A stretch of DNA of 64,000 nt. Origin: Persicaria tinctoria. Its lineage: Eukaryota; Streptophyta; Magnoliopsida; Caryophyllales; Polygonaceae. Position numbers and translations under genes: made by a program. This document shows, piece by piece, positions 50,495 to 62,406 of the stretch; the first letter of the stretch is position 1; each line of letters begins with the position of its first letter. Below the pieces are notes generated by a model. It ran no database searches. It was not told the DNA's origin and saw only the letters and a program-made list of their open reading frames with translations. The DNA is taken from positions 19,860,688 to 19,924,687 of the forward strand of contig JBANSL010000013.1 in assembly GCA_037127255.1 (NCBI GenBank), given 5' to 3'.

Positions 50495-53400
50495 ATGGAT
50501 GATCGAGCGTAGATGTATGAAGGATTAAACGATGAATACTTTAAAGGGGTGGATGAGTTTATTTTATTAAGTTTACATTGGAGCATCCACTTTATGTCGA
50601 TGAAGGCAAGATTAAATGTCTCTGTTGGCGATGCATTAATTGCAAATGGTACAGAGAAGATGAGGTTAAGAGTCATTTATATCATCGTGGGTTTATGAGT
50701 GATTATCATCGCTGGACAGCACATGGTGAAACTATCGCGCCTTCAAACCCGCAATTGTCTATGTATGATCAGTTAACGGGAGAACAAAGGATGGTGTTTG
50801 ACATTGCAAGTCCGAATTTTGTTGTATATATCATATATCTCTTTTAATGTTCGATGGAAATGATGTTGAATATCCAATTCAAGAATTTAAATCATGGGGT
50901 TTTCGAAATTGCAGGTCTGAGCTTTGCTCCACCTCCTCGTTGGTTTAATGTTGACGGAAATGATGGTGCATTCCAAGAAGCTAATCATGGTGAAGATATG
51001 ATGACAGACGAGGCTGATCTCTTAGCAACACAATTTGCAGAAGTGCTCAAAGCCGCCGATGCCCTGGTGTTTGAAGGTTGTACTTCACATACGCAATTAT
51101 CCTTTGTGAGTTGACTTATGAGCTTGAAGTGTGAATATAATGTCGCAACACAATTTGCAGAAGTGCTCAAAGCCGCCGATGCCCTGGTGTTTGAAGGTTG
51201 TACTTCACATACGCAATTATCCTTTGTGAGTTGACTTATGAGCTTGAAGTGTGAATATAATGTCTCCCAACCACTCTTCAATGGATTCATGCAATTGTTT
51301 GATGAAGTGTTGCCTTCTAACCATAAGATTCCCACTAGTTACTATGAAACTGAGAAGGTGGTTCGAAGTTTGGGTCTGCCAGTGGAAAGAATAGCCATGT
51401 GCCCTAATGGTTGTATGTTGTATTGGAAGAATGATGCCAATGAAGAATCGTGTAGGTTTTGTGGGCATGCAAGATATAAAGTTGCGAGTAACGGAAGACG
51501 CACTCCACACCAAGTGTTATTTTATTTACTTCTAACTCCGAGACTTCAGAGATTATATGCTTCTGAGGTGACAACTAGGCACATGACTTGGGATGAAGAA
51601 CATGTAACAGAAGAGGGAATGGTGTCTCATCCGTCAGATGGAGATGCTTGAAAAAGGTTAGACACAAAGCATCCTGATTTTGCTTTAGAAGCTCGTAATA
51701 TTCGTTTGAGTTTATGCACTGATGGCTTTGCTACCTTCAACAAAAGTGGACAAATTTATTCTTCTTGGCCGGTGATTATTACTCCTTACAATCTTCCACC
51801 TCATATGTGCATGAAAACGGAGCATATGTTTATGTCATTGATAGTGCCAGGACCGAAAAACCCGAAGAAGTTGATTGATGTTTGCCTCCAACCTCTCATT
51901 GATGAGTTGATGCACTTGTGGGAGGTCGGTGTACCTACTTATGATGTCTCGAGGAGAGAGAACTTCATTATGCGTGCAGCTCTACTTTGGACAATAAGTG
52001 ATTTCCCTGCATATGCTATTTTGTCGGGATGGAGCACTGCTGGTTTGATGGCTTGTCCGATTTGTATGGAATCAGGATCTGATTGTTTTCGGCTGAAAAA
52101 TGGAAGGAAGGCTACCTGGTTTGATTGCCATAGAAAATTTTTAGACATTCACCATCCCTTTCGTAGAAATAAGAAGGACTTCTATCGAGGACATGCAGAG
52201 ACAACGTTGTCACCGCCAATGCTAACGGGGGAGCAGATGTGGGAGCGGGTATGTGAGTTGCCAACGGTCATTGATGATCCTTTTCACACGTCACCAGACT
52301 ATGGGATTTCGCATAAGTGGACTAAGCAGAACATTTTCTGGAGACTTCCGTATTGGAAGGACCTTCTCATCCGTCACAATCTCGATGTTATGCACATTGA
52401 GAAAAATGTGTTTGACAATGTCTATAACACCGTGATGGATATCCCTGGTAAGACGAAGGACAACTTGAATGCACGGAAGGATCTTCGCCAGTATTGTCAT
52501 CGACCTGAGCTGGAGGTAGCTGATGACCACAGAGGCGCAAAACCTAAAGCAATTTATACCTTATCACGAGAGGCGAAGAAAAAGGTGGGTCAATGGTTGA
52601 GATTTGTGAAGTTTCCGGATGGCTATGCTTCTAATATGGGAAGATGTGTTATGAGTGACGATTGCACTCTCACTGGGATGAAGAGCCATGATTGTCACGT
52701 GTTTATGGAGAGACTCTTGCCGATTGCTTTCAAAGAGTTATTGCCATCAACCGTTTGGGGTCCTTTAACTGAGTTGAGCATCTTCTTCCAGACTATTTGT
52801 TCATCGAGCTTGTCCGTTACTGGGATGGAAAAGTTGAAGCGCATGATTCCTATATTGGCATGTAAGTTAGAGCGTATCTTTCCTCCATCCTTTTTTGACT
52901 CCATGGAGCACCTCATTGTTCATTTACCGTATGAGGCACAAATAGGCGGCCCAGTGCAGTATCGATGGATATACTTTTTCGAGCGGTTTTTATATCATCT
53001 AAAACGGAACATCGTCCAAAAGAGTAATGTTGAAGCGTCAATCGTGATGGCATATTTAAGGGAGGAAATAGCATATTTCTCGGTTCACTACTTTCCTTCG
53101 CATGTTCCTTCGAAATTGAGGAGAGTCGCGAGAAATGATGTCTCCGAAGGTGAGGATTATGCCTTCTCCATTTTCAATCACCCTGGTGCGGGTCGTGGCA
53201 AGGAGAGAACAAGGTGGTTGAATGAAGATAATGAGTGGAAGGCTGCACACACGTACGTGTTGGTCAATTGTCCGAAAGTACAACCATACCTCGAGTGAGT
53301 AACATTTATTATCAATTAGTTATATATTTTCGATTTTATATATGTCATCATGCATCTTATATACGTATATATGGAAATTCAAACATGTAGGCTATTCGTG

Positions 53401-54374
53401 GCTACAATGGGGGGAGATGCATGCGGAGATGACACTATTGAACAACTATTTGCGGATTGGTTTAAACAATATGTGAGGATAAATATACTTTGCATATAAA
53501 CATATATTATATATAACTCGATCGTTTCTTACCATATTAATTGTATTTTGTTTTGAAGACCATGGATAGAAACAATGGAATTGTTCCAAATACTCTCTTG
53601 TGGAGTTTGGCATGGGTTCCAAATGTGGAAGCAAAAAGTTGGGGTCGATACGTTATCAACGGCTACAAGTTCGAGACTCTACAACAAGGTGTTGGAAAGA
53701 TGACAATGAATAGTGGGGTATGTGTTCGAGGCTCAAACTATGCGAATGCGGAGTCAGATTTCTTTGGTCTCCTTGAAGAAATCATCGGGCTGAAGTACCT
53801 AAGTACAAATGATTACCCGCTTAAGGTAGTCCTTTTCAAGTGCAAATAGTTAGATCCAACGACACGCGGAACACAAGTTCATCCGGTCTATCAATTTGTT
53901 GAAATCAATAAGAAATTTTTTTATCAGCGGTACGAGCCTTTTGTACTCGCACAACAAGCTGTGCAGGTTTACTACCTTCAATATTCAGGAGCCCCACGTG
54001 AGCGAATGGATTGGTATCATGTCTGCAAGACAAGGGCTCGACACAAGATAGAAGAGAGATGGGTATCCACGACCCCAACAGATGCAGCTACTGCATACCA
54101 GTCAGACGAAGTGAACCACGCTCAATACTCCATTGACATCGAATTAGAAGACTCACCCAATTCCTTGAGAGATCCCTCCGGTGCATATGATGTCTATGAT
54201 GACTACGATGGAGATGCCTATAAGGATGAGGTTCCTGCTGATGGAGATGCCTTTGATGAGGGTGAGGATCCTGCTAATGGAGATGCCTCGATCTCCGGTG
54301 AGGATGAGGTTCCTGCTGATGGAGATGCCTCCGATGAGGATAAGATTTATGTTGATGATGAAGACTCCGAATAG
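50495..54374 (+). pseudogene. TNPD-type CACTA transposase, with several stops and a frameshift
   Basis: TNPD cuts the element out and inserts it with 3-bp duplications. Start ATG 50495 (MDDRA), then TAG at 50510-50512 where the family has Trp. Transpos_assoc domain: YVDEGKIKCLCWRCINCKWY (about 50590) after a frameshift, then an intron ending at about 50912. Transposase_21 runs from about 51240 (CPNGCMLYWKND, CRFCGHARYK) with TGA at 51649-51651, then 51706-53298 (SLCTDGFATFNKSGQ, MKTEHMFMSLIVPGPKNPKK, CPICMESGSDCF, NLDVMHIEKNVFDN). DUF4218 follows (GPLTELSIFFQTICSS, MEHLIVHLPYEAQIGGPVQY). Short exon 53391-53472, then DUF4216 from 53559 (GYKFETLQQG, SGVCVRGSNYANAESDFFG) with TAG at 53847-53849. 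An acidic repeat tail ends at 54374. Confidence 0.92.
51025..51264 (+). repeat. In-frame 120-bp tandem duplication in the transposase
   Basis: 51025-51144 and 51145-51264 are nearly identical. The unit is 40 codons long and includes a TGA (SFVS-stop-LMSLKC), so both copies carry the same stop; this may be a retained intron or nonsense mutation that preceded the duplication. Confidence 0.9.
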
Positions 54375-56274
54375 ACACACACTGCTTATGAAGACAGACA
54401 TAGACATCAAACAGGCCTAACAACGTAGATTTTCCATTATGTATGCACCATCAATATTTTTTTTGTCATGTATATGGACCTGTGAGGGAATCGAACCCAC
54501 ATCACTGTGCATGCACAACGCTCTTCCGAATTGAGCTAACAGGCCGAACAACACAGATTTGCAATTACGCATTTGTATGCCTATCTTCTTTTTCAAAATG
54601 CCAAGCTTTCACATTCTTAGTGTCTCTAGGAAACAAGCTGACAATATTCACCAACCTATACATTATATATATTCCTTTAACAGCAGCTACTGGACAGAAT
54701 ATTAACACCACTCCCTAAACTGAATTCCATAGAAAAATTTAACAACACTTGAAAAACACTGGTACATTTGACAGCAGCCAATGGAAGCACATCAACACTG
54801 ACTTTTACAACCCCACAACATCAAATTTGAGTTCAACAACACTTAGGTTGACGCATCAAATAGGCTGACATATTCACCAACCTATACCAAAACCACACCT
54901 AAACTAGTTATCCCTAAAGTCACATTTAGGTTGAAGCATCTACAGATTAAACAACATCACAATTCTTTCTCCCATCTCCCATTGAATCAAATAATATATC
55001 ATCACACATCACACACACAAATGGAATTTAGACACAAAGCAATTAGTTCATCAATCAGGTAAGCATTTTCCAATGACTGTCCGATTATCACATAATTATA
55101 TATTCAACAACAAGAATTTGATGTACTCTACAACTCAATTGAAAATAAATAACCACGAATGCAAAATAGGAGCAAATTACCTAAACCAAGCACAATGTAC
55201 AAATTAAACTCTAATCCAAGCTTTAAACCGAAACCCTATGTCAATCTAAAACTGAATTCCACTTAGCAGTGCAACAACAGTTCAACAAACATGCAGCAGT
55301 GAGACGAAATTTTTAATTTCATAAATCACTTAACATATTAGACACGAAATTTGGCATTGCAGTGCATCTACACCGTAAATCAGAGTTGGGCAACACAATA
55401 AATTGCATAAAGAAATATGCAAATGAAACAGAAGAAGGAACCCTAACTCATCAACACCAAAGCCCCAATTCCGTAAATTTCATATCAAATAATCCACTAA
55501 TGCAGAGACAATGGTGCATGACAAGCGGACTGTTTCATCAACACCAAAGCCCCAATTTGAATAATTTCAATCTCAATCTCAGACAGTGAATGAGTAGATC
55601 GAAATAAATAAGAAAGAAGTACCCTTGCTATAGTAAATCAAAATCTTATCAACCTGAAATCCCCAATTTCAATAACATTGGTGGGATCTGTAAACCCTAA
55701 AAACAATTTTAGAGGGGAGTAAAAATGAACATACCGTGAGAGAGTAAGAGATGAAGGGGCTGGATCAGCGAGCGCGGGAGAGAGCGAGAACAGAGATAAA
55801 AGGTTTGAGGAACCCTAACTCATCGATTCTCCTTTTTCTCCGGAGATTCGAATGTGCTTACCTTCGCCGGCGATTTGAGGAACCCTAACTCATCTCCTCG
55901 CCATGACACAAGCCGATTAGAGATGGGCCTTTTTTTTACCCGAAATATGATGGGCCTTTTTTTAACCCGACCCACACCCTAATTCAGAAACCCTCCCTCC
56001 CAATTTCCAGGACGCGGGCGAGGGAAATCCAAAATTTTCAATTACCCGGCAATTGAAAGGTTTCGACTATTCCGAAACCCTAACTCTCTCATTCTCTCAC
56101 ATTCTCCAGCCTCCTCAGAAACCCTAACTCTCTAAATCTATCAATCTCTGATTCTCTCATCTCTAGCCTCCTATCTCGCTCTATGTCCATGAAACCCTAA
56201 TTGAATCTCTCAATCTCCAGATCTCATCTCTCCGGAAACCCTCTCTCAATTTCTCAATCTCACAAATTGCGAAG
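54375..56274. other. Region between the two CACTA genes, leader and possible divergent promoter
   Basis: Apart from the tRNA-like sequence no gene is recognised. 54546-55720 is AT-rich with words such as CAACACCAAAGCCCCAATT (about 55459 and 55540). From 55740 to 56274 it is C/T-rich with many AAACCCTAA / AACCCTAACTC telo-box-like motifs on the plus strand, and gene-leader-like sequence on the minus strand. This suggests a promoter for the gene at 56275 and perhaps a divergent transcript. TCTCGCCATGACACAAGCC occurs at about 56299, and nearly the same at 55896. Confidence 0.5.
54476..54545 (-). tRNA. tRNA-like cloverleaf with shortened anticodon loop (pseudogene or SINE head)
   Basis: The 70-nt minus-strand sequence folds as acceptor GGCCTGT/ACAGGTC (one G-T pair), D-arm GCTC/GAGC, anticodon stem TTGTG/CACAG and T-arm GTGGG/CCCTC with loop TTCGATT. 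The A-box-like TAGCTCAATTCGGAAGAGC and B-box GGTTCGATTCC are present. The anticodon loop has four bases (CATG) instead of seven, so no normal anticodon can be assigned. The body is closest in my memory to plant tRNA-Ile(AAU). It lies 100 bp downstream of the transposase stop. Confidence 0.6.
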
Positions 56275-58484
56275 ATGAGGGGAGGCTTAAGGAGATCTTC
56301 TCGCCATGACACAAGCCGACCACCACTAGCTCCGGACACGGCACGGACAAGACCACCAGTATCCGCCGCCACTGGCCTTACTCCGACGCCCTCTCCCGCT
56401 AATGCCTCCCAACCCGTTATTTCACTTGCTACATCTCCGGTGCCCTTATCGGCTAGATCCCCGGCCAGGGTAGAGGCAAGAGCCACCACTCGAGTGACCT
56501 CTCCTACCAGGGGATCCAAACGTGCAAGCGCAGCGACCTCCTCCTCCCAAGATGTTGAACCCAACCAAGCTCCTGCAACATCCCGTCCCTCTGGCAGGCC
56601 CTCCAAATGGGTGAACGTAGCATCCACAATCCATAACCCCTCTCCCGAGCCTCCTAACCCTCTGCCTCCCAAGGGACTGAAACCACTCAAACCTCCGCCT
56701 CCCATTGTACTGAAACCACCCAACCCTCCGCCTCCCAATGTACTGAAACCACCCAAGCGCTTGCTACCTCCCAGCCCTCTGCCTCTCAAGCTCCTGGAAC
56801 CTCTCGTGGTTTGCCGGCTTCTCCATCTCCATCGCCGGTTTGTGAAGGGGGCTCGTCATCTGAGACAGAAGACCACGCCAGAGAAAATGAGGATGCCCCA
56901 GAGATTGTCGAAGGACACGAAGACGAGGAAGATGCCAGAGAAAATGAGGAAAAAGCCCAAGAAAATGAGGAAAAAGCCCCACGGTGGAACAGACCAATCT
57001 CCTTTTCACTGGTCAATGGATCATAAGTCAACTTCGTATATATTTTGTTTTGCCTAATTATGCTTGATTTAGTTTTGCTAGATAAGATTTGGTTTGCTTG
57101 CTAAGAGAGATTCTGCAATTATGTGTATAATATACATGTTGTAATGGAACATTGAATGCATGTTTTAAATAAATTGAACATAGAGTTGGTTAGAAGTAGT
57201 TTGTGAAATTATTGAAATACCTGCCTTGATCTATGTTTTGCATTCTGAAATTACAGAACATAGAGTGGAATTATAATTGCTTTCATCTGTTTTGTATGCC
57301 TTGCTGGAACGTTGAATACCTGGTTTGAACTTCTGTCTGTGTTGAAGGAGTAAGAATTGAAATTTCTTGCTCCATTAGAGAACTTAGGGTGCATTCTGAA
57401 ATTATTTAATCTATGGTCATGGAACTTAGAGTGCTTCTGTTAATTATATGTTTGTGTCTTTGCTGAGTTTCATGGGTAAGCATGATTGCATTTCTCAAGC
57501 TTTAAGCATGGTGAATTATTATTTCATTTCTCAAGCCAATTCTATCTGTTTATGCATGCTAATTTTTGTTACCAGTTTAATGGTTAACCATGGTTAAGTA
57601 TGAGTTCAATTATGAAGCCAACTGTGTATATTTTTTCATGCTAATTCTTGTTACCAGTTTCATGGTCAAGCCAACTCTGTATATTTTTCTCAAGCCAACT
57701 ATATTGATAACATTTTTTTTATGTTTTTGGGTTTTATGTGAAGCTTTGATTCCACAAATCCTGCGTATGGTGTCATGCTCCAAGTTATTCATTCACATTT
57801 CGATGGACCCTACATAAGGTGGGGTGATGTTCCTGAAACAACAATAGAGTTATGGTGGGGAATGTTCAAGGTAAAAAAAATTTCATTACTTGTGCTAACA
57901 TTCAGTGCTTAAGTGTGAATTGTTTACAATTTCACTTCTTTGTTCCATATGTGCAGAAGCGAACACGATGGGATGAAAACCTTTTCTCAGAAGCAGTTGT
58001 GCACAAGGCTTTCAAAACAAAGGGAGGGGACCACCTTAGGAACGTATTTGGGAAGGCTCGCAATGGAAAAACAAAAAAGCCTACATGGGTGAAGCAAGTG
58101 ATATGGGCCCAAATGGTGGAGAAATGGGAAAAAGAGGATAAATTTCGCCGTCAATCTGAAGTTAACAAGAAAAACAGAGCCATTGCAACAGAGAAAGGGA
58201 CTCCAATTTTTAGTGGTGCATCGGTTTCGACAACTGTGATCAAGGATCGACTAGTATGTTAAAATTAAATAAGTTGTTGTTGTTTTCCCATTTCATATAG
58301 TTTTAATCACTCTTACAGTCATTATTTACCATCTATTTGGTTTGCATATGTGCACTAATTAAATGTATATATTTACTTATAGAGGCTGGAGCTTGGAAAA
58401 GATCCAACCCCAAAGGAAACATTTGAAAAGTGCCATAGGAAAAAAGATGGATCTTGGGTCGGTGCTCAATGCCAAGAAACGGTG
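56275..58484 (+). pseudogene. TNPA-like second CACTA gene (Transposase_24, Ptta/En/Spm type), interrupted
   Basis: Start ATG 56275 (MRGGLRRSSRHDTSRPPLAP) after a leader with telo-box motifs. The N-terminal part is Ser/Pro-rich with repeated LKPPNPPPP units; a frameshift near 56790 moves reading to the frame 56811-57026, an acidic tail with ENEEKA repeats. After an intron, an exon ending at 57870 encodes NPAYGVMLQVIHSHFDGPYI and ELWWGMFK. Exon 57957-58253 encodes KRTRWDENLFSEAVVHKAF, KKPTWVKQVIWAQMVEKW and KGTPIFSGASVSTT; exon 58383-58484 gives KDPTPKETFEKCHRKKDGSW. WWGMF, the tryptophan spacing and HRKKDGS are signatures of the plant En/Spm Transposase_24 family, thought to bind the element ends. 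Later exons are not in the window. Confidence 0.85.
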
Positions 58485-58898
58485 GTAAGTAATAACTTCA
58501 ATCGTCCATTTATGTTATGTACTTGTTATGTGAATAGTCTTTATGGCTTTGTTTGGTATCTTGCTATACTTGGGTATTTTTTATGCTGCTATATGGGTTC
58601 TGAGTGCATCAGCTTCCAATATGTGATTATTATGTGTAGGTACTCGTATATATTTTGTGTGTTGGTGATTAGGTTGTGTTGTATATGTTATTGAGCATGT
58701 ATGTTTTATGAAATTAGTTAGTATATGTCTGTTTTTTAAGGGTCAGTTTGCAGGAAATTGGTTGTGATTATTATGTGTAGGTACGTACTGGTACATATTT
58801 TGTGTCTTGGTGATTGGGTTATGTTGTCTATGTTATTCAGCATGTATGTTTTATGAAATTGGTTAGTATATATGTGTTTTTTTAAGGGTCAGTTTGCA
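58485..58898 (+). other. Intron of the TNPA-like gene with an imperfect tandem repeat
   Basis: Starts at the GTAAGT donor. A unit of roughly 120-150 bp (ATTATGTGTAGGTA ... TTTAAGGGTCAGTTTGCAGG) is repeated imperfectly two to three times between about 58620 and 58930. No coding sequence. Confidence 0.6.
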
Positions 58899-60060
58899 GG
58901 AAGTTTGTGATTGGGTTGGGTTGTCTACGTTATTGAGCATGTATATTGTCTCCTGTTGTGAATGCCTGATAAATTGGTTTTCTTGGGTTGCATTAAACAT
59001 TTTACACCTTAATATGATGATGTGATCTAATTTTAATGTTGTTGTTGCTGCTTTCTTTACATTGTTTTCCTATTGTGCTCTTCTAATGTCTGATAAATTG
59101 GTTATGTTGTGCTCTTCTAATGTCTGATAAATTGGTTATGTTGTGCTCTTCTAATGTCTGATAAATTACTTGTAACACCATCGAACCTGTTGCTGCTTTG
59201 TTTACATTGCTTCTGGTTTTGTTATATTGCATTTAACATCTTGGTCATTGACGGAGGGAAAGTCGTTGATTCACCTCGCCAAAAATAAATCCCAAACAAA
59301 CAAACTAGTATAGTATGCAAGTAAGGGGTCGAACCCTAGAGAATCAAGTATTTCTAAATATTGTGTATTTATCAATATAAAAAGATAATATTTTTATGAA
59401 TGAAAATAAAAGAAAATAATATTGACAAAAGCAAATAAAGGATAGAAGAAAAGCGTTTTCACCTACAAGTTCTCGACTTTGGTTGGTTTTATTGATCATC
59501 GAATCATTTTCAAGTTATTATCATTTCCTACGAATTCCTCCCGTCTTGGTTTATATAGATCAAAAGTCCAACGAGTACAATTAATCACTTACACCTCAAT
59601 GCAACCCTAACACGGTCAAGATTTAACAAAGAGATAGCAAATAGTCCCAAGAACTTGAGCATATAAATAACACCAATTAAAAACGGTAAATCAATGTTTA
59701 AGATATATGTCAACTCCCTACATAATCATGCTTCAAACACGGAATCCACATTCTTATGCGTGCTACTACGGAAATAACACAAATACGAAAGTATTAAATC
59801 CTAGCAAGAAATCAATATTATCAAGGTCGCGAATCAAGATAACATCAATAACATAATCAATATCACACAAAGAAGTTGAAAGAATTAAAGAGGAAAAATA
59901 ACTTATATTAGAAACTCACAAACCACCAACCAAGTCTCGAAAGTGTAGGCGGAAACTAGAAAATTAGCCAAACATGGCTTACCTAAGGTTTCTTCTCTTT
60001 ACTGGTGATTTCTCTACTTGAAAATTAATTGAAACTTTTTTAAACTAACCCTAGAACATC

Positions 60061-60071
60061 CTATTTATAAG
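60061..60071 (-). promoter_or_regulatory. Possible LTR TATA box
   Basis: CTTATAAATAG on the minus strand, about 100 bp downstream of the first phrase array unit. Confidence 0.45.
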
Positions 60072-60167
60072 CCTAATGTCTTCCATAAAAGGTAGATAAA
60101 AGATAGAAACTTCCTAAACAAACTAGATCAAAGATAGAACTTTCCTAATTTAATTCAGCGTCGGATT

Positions 60168-60600
60168 CCGCTGGCAGCGAGTAATTTCCGCTGGCAGCGA
60201 ATGGCCTTGATTGAGCTCCTGTTGGATTTCCGCTACCACACTCGCTGGCAGCGACTTTCATGCCTTAGAATTTTCTCGAGCTTCTCCGAGGACCCTTCTT
60301 TCCGCTTCCGCGAGACACTGAACCCGCTGCCGCGAGCTGGGCCTTCCGCTGCCGCGAGATCTCAAACTCGCTGGGGCGAGTTCCTTCTTCCGCCAGAGCG
60401 AGTAGCCGAAGCTTCGGGTCCTGGTGATTCTCGCTAGCAGCGGACGTTGCTTGCCCTTCCTCTCTCGCTGGCTCCTCCTCTCGCGGACTCTCTCTCGCTG
60501 GTTCTCCTCTCGCTGGCTCTCTCTTCCCGCGGGCTTGCCGGGCTCCAGGGTTCTGGTTCCACTCGCTGGCAGCGACTGTATCATTCGCTGGCAGCGACTG
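60168..60600 (-). repeat. CGCTGGCAGCGA-type phrase array in the LTR
   Basis: At least six copies of CGCTGGCAGCGA or close variants, plus many CTCTCGCTGG and GCTGCCGCGAG units. They are near-palindromic and sit in the slot occupied by GCCGCGGGGCGGCC in the other subfamily. Confidence 0.75.
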
Positions 60601-60884
60601 ATGCCCAGAGACTTGATTCTTCATTGTTCTTTCCTCGTTCTTTCTTTCCTCCTTTCTTTCTCTTCTTAGCTTGATTTCTTGACTTCACTTGGCCATGTTT
60701 AACAGCTTTCCCTTGCTTTCCACCATGTCGGATCTACGATTCTGCACAATTCAACCGAAATAGCGTAGATTCCGAACTTTTCCACAAAAAGAGTTTTATC
60801 TAAATTAACACTAAAACATGCATATTCTACAATGTAAATGCAACTAAATTATCCTATAATGCCAATTAGAAATGTGCATTATCA

Positions 60885-62406
60885 AACTCCCCCACACTTA
60901 ACCTTTTGCTTGTGCTCAAGCAATGCAAAACAAAGAAGAGCAAAACCATCATCCCACACATATAATCTTTAAGTACTAACCTTGTCAAAAGCAACATCAA
61001 AGTGGAGGAGCCATGAACATGAAAGCTAACATCCTAGCAAGTATATGAACGATTCAAAATAAGGCACATATCATCCAAACTCTCCGGGATTATGTGTTTG
61101 CTCTCACTCTCATTGTGTTTAGGCTTAACAATATATCTCTCGACTCAATCCAAAATGCAAAAAGCTACATAGAAATTGACACATATATCACATATTCTCC
61201 ACCGCGGATGCCATTACTCACAAGCAACATCAAGAGGTCTTTTATCAAGGTTGTAATGGGGCTTGGTAAGGAATTAAGGGCAAGGAGAATTTATGGTCAT
61301 GTGGTGCTCAAAATCCGGGAATCAAGATCCTAGATAATCAAACATCAAACATCCACTCTCTCAAAAACATCATCTTAAACTCAAGCTCTCACAATATCTT
61401 TACAAACAACATTCATTTCTCAACCAAAGATAATTTCCAACTCTCTCATTCATAATGAAAATAAAAGGCTCAAACTCATGCTCTTTTTTTTTTTTTTCTT
61501 TTTTTTTTTTTCATTCATTCATTTTTTTTTCTTTAGAGCCAAAACAATAATGCACAATGTGAGGAATAAAACTAGAATTACATACTCATCCAAACTTGTA
61601 ACTTTCTCAACAAAATCTCTTTTCCACTCAACCAAATCAATCATTCACCAACTCTAATCCTAATTCCCGGATAGGGTAAGGCTCATCATCGGCTAGGATA
61701 AATTTTTGTGGAGCTTCAAAGAATAGGCTAAGGCTCAAATTTGCTACAAGCAAAGGACACATATGTATGGTGAATATGGATAATAATATGGCTAAGAAAA
61801 TCATGCCTCTATCATTTGAAACTCATAAGCAATAGACATATAAATTCGGCCTCAAATATAGATAACAATGTCAATCTCAAGAGGTAAGTGCATAAGGAGA
61901 GCGTAACGTCACACAAGAAAGCAAAAGGGAATAAATATGATGAAAATCCCTATAAGGCCAAAATTTCTTACTAGGACAAGTTTTGTTGGATTTCAATGAT
62001 GCCAATAAGAATCATACTTGCTCAATTAAACTAACAAGTCATGCTCCAATGAAAATCAACACAAGTAGGTGACAAGATTAGCCAATTCAATCATATCATG
62101 GGATTTACAGGTTAAGCTCAAAAACTCAAATAAAATAGAGGACAATTAAGGCAAGATGGGTATTTGAATAATACATGAATGCAATGCATGATATTTTTGG
62201 GTTTTTGAATTTTTTTTTTTTCCTCATGCAATATAAATGCTAGAAATAAACATGATATGCATGTGAAAATTTTAAATATCACCTAACTAATTCAATATGT
62301 ACACTAAACCCCTCCCCCACACTTGAATATTTCATTGTCCCTAATGAAATAAAGACAACAAAAATTAAACAATTGAAATAGGTGAGGGAGAAGGAAACTC
62401 ACGAGC
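60885..62406 (-). other. 3' non-coding region of the second Athila/Tat-type element with PPT
   Basis: The polypurine tract AAGTGTGGGGGAGTTTGATAA abuts the LTR in element sense. An A-rich tract (plus-strand poly-T, 61482-61528) and overall similarity to 32868-34429 support homology. No gene. Confidence 0.75.

Larger units (their letters stand above)
48963..59248 (+). mobile_element. CACTA (En/Spm) element with TNPD and TNPA-like genes, right end not seen
   Basis: It begins CACTACCAAAAACACAGG, a typical CACTA terminus, followed by a dense subterminal array of TAGCCACG/CGTGGCTA words in both orientations (48983-49420, again 49705-49750). A TNPD-type transposase gene and a Transposase_24 gene follow in the same orientation, the gene set of autonomous plant CACTA elements. 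Both genes are damaged. The second is interrupted in an intron by a retrotransposon at 59249, and no right-hand terminus lies in the window. Confidence 0.85.
59249..60884 (-). repeat. 3' LTR of a second Athila/Tat-type element
   Basis: 1636 bp from TGACGGAGGG (left) to GCATTATCA (right, TGATAATGC in element sense). The left start aligns with the left start of the LTR at 31696, and the interior shares CCCTAACACGGT and ACTAGTATAGTATGCAAG with it. In element sense: U3, phrase array 60600-60168, TATA box CTTATAAATAG (60071-60061), transcribed part. Candidate target site GTCAT (59244-59248); its partner is lost. Confidence 0.8.

Noticed and set aside
56181..56789. 202-codon minus-strand Gly-rich frame
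   Set aside because: Antisense shadow of the Pro-rich N-terminus of the TNPA-like gene.
60258..60624. Arg/Glu-rich minus-strand frames of over 100 codons
   Set aside because: They follow from the CGCTGGCAGCGA and CTCTCGCTGG phrase array in the LTR.
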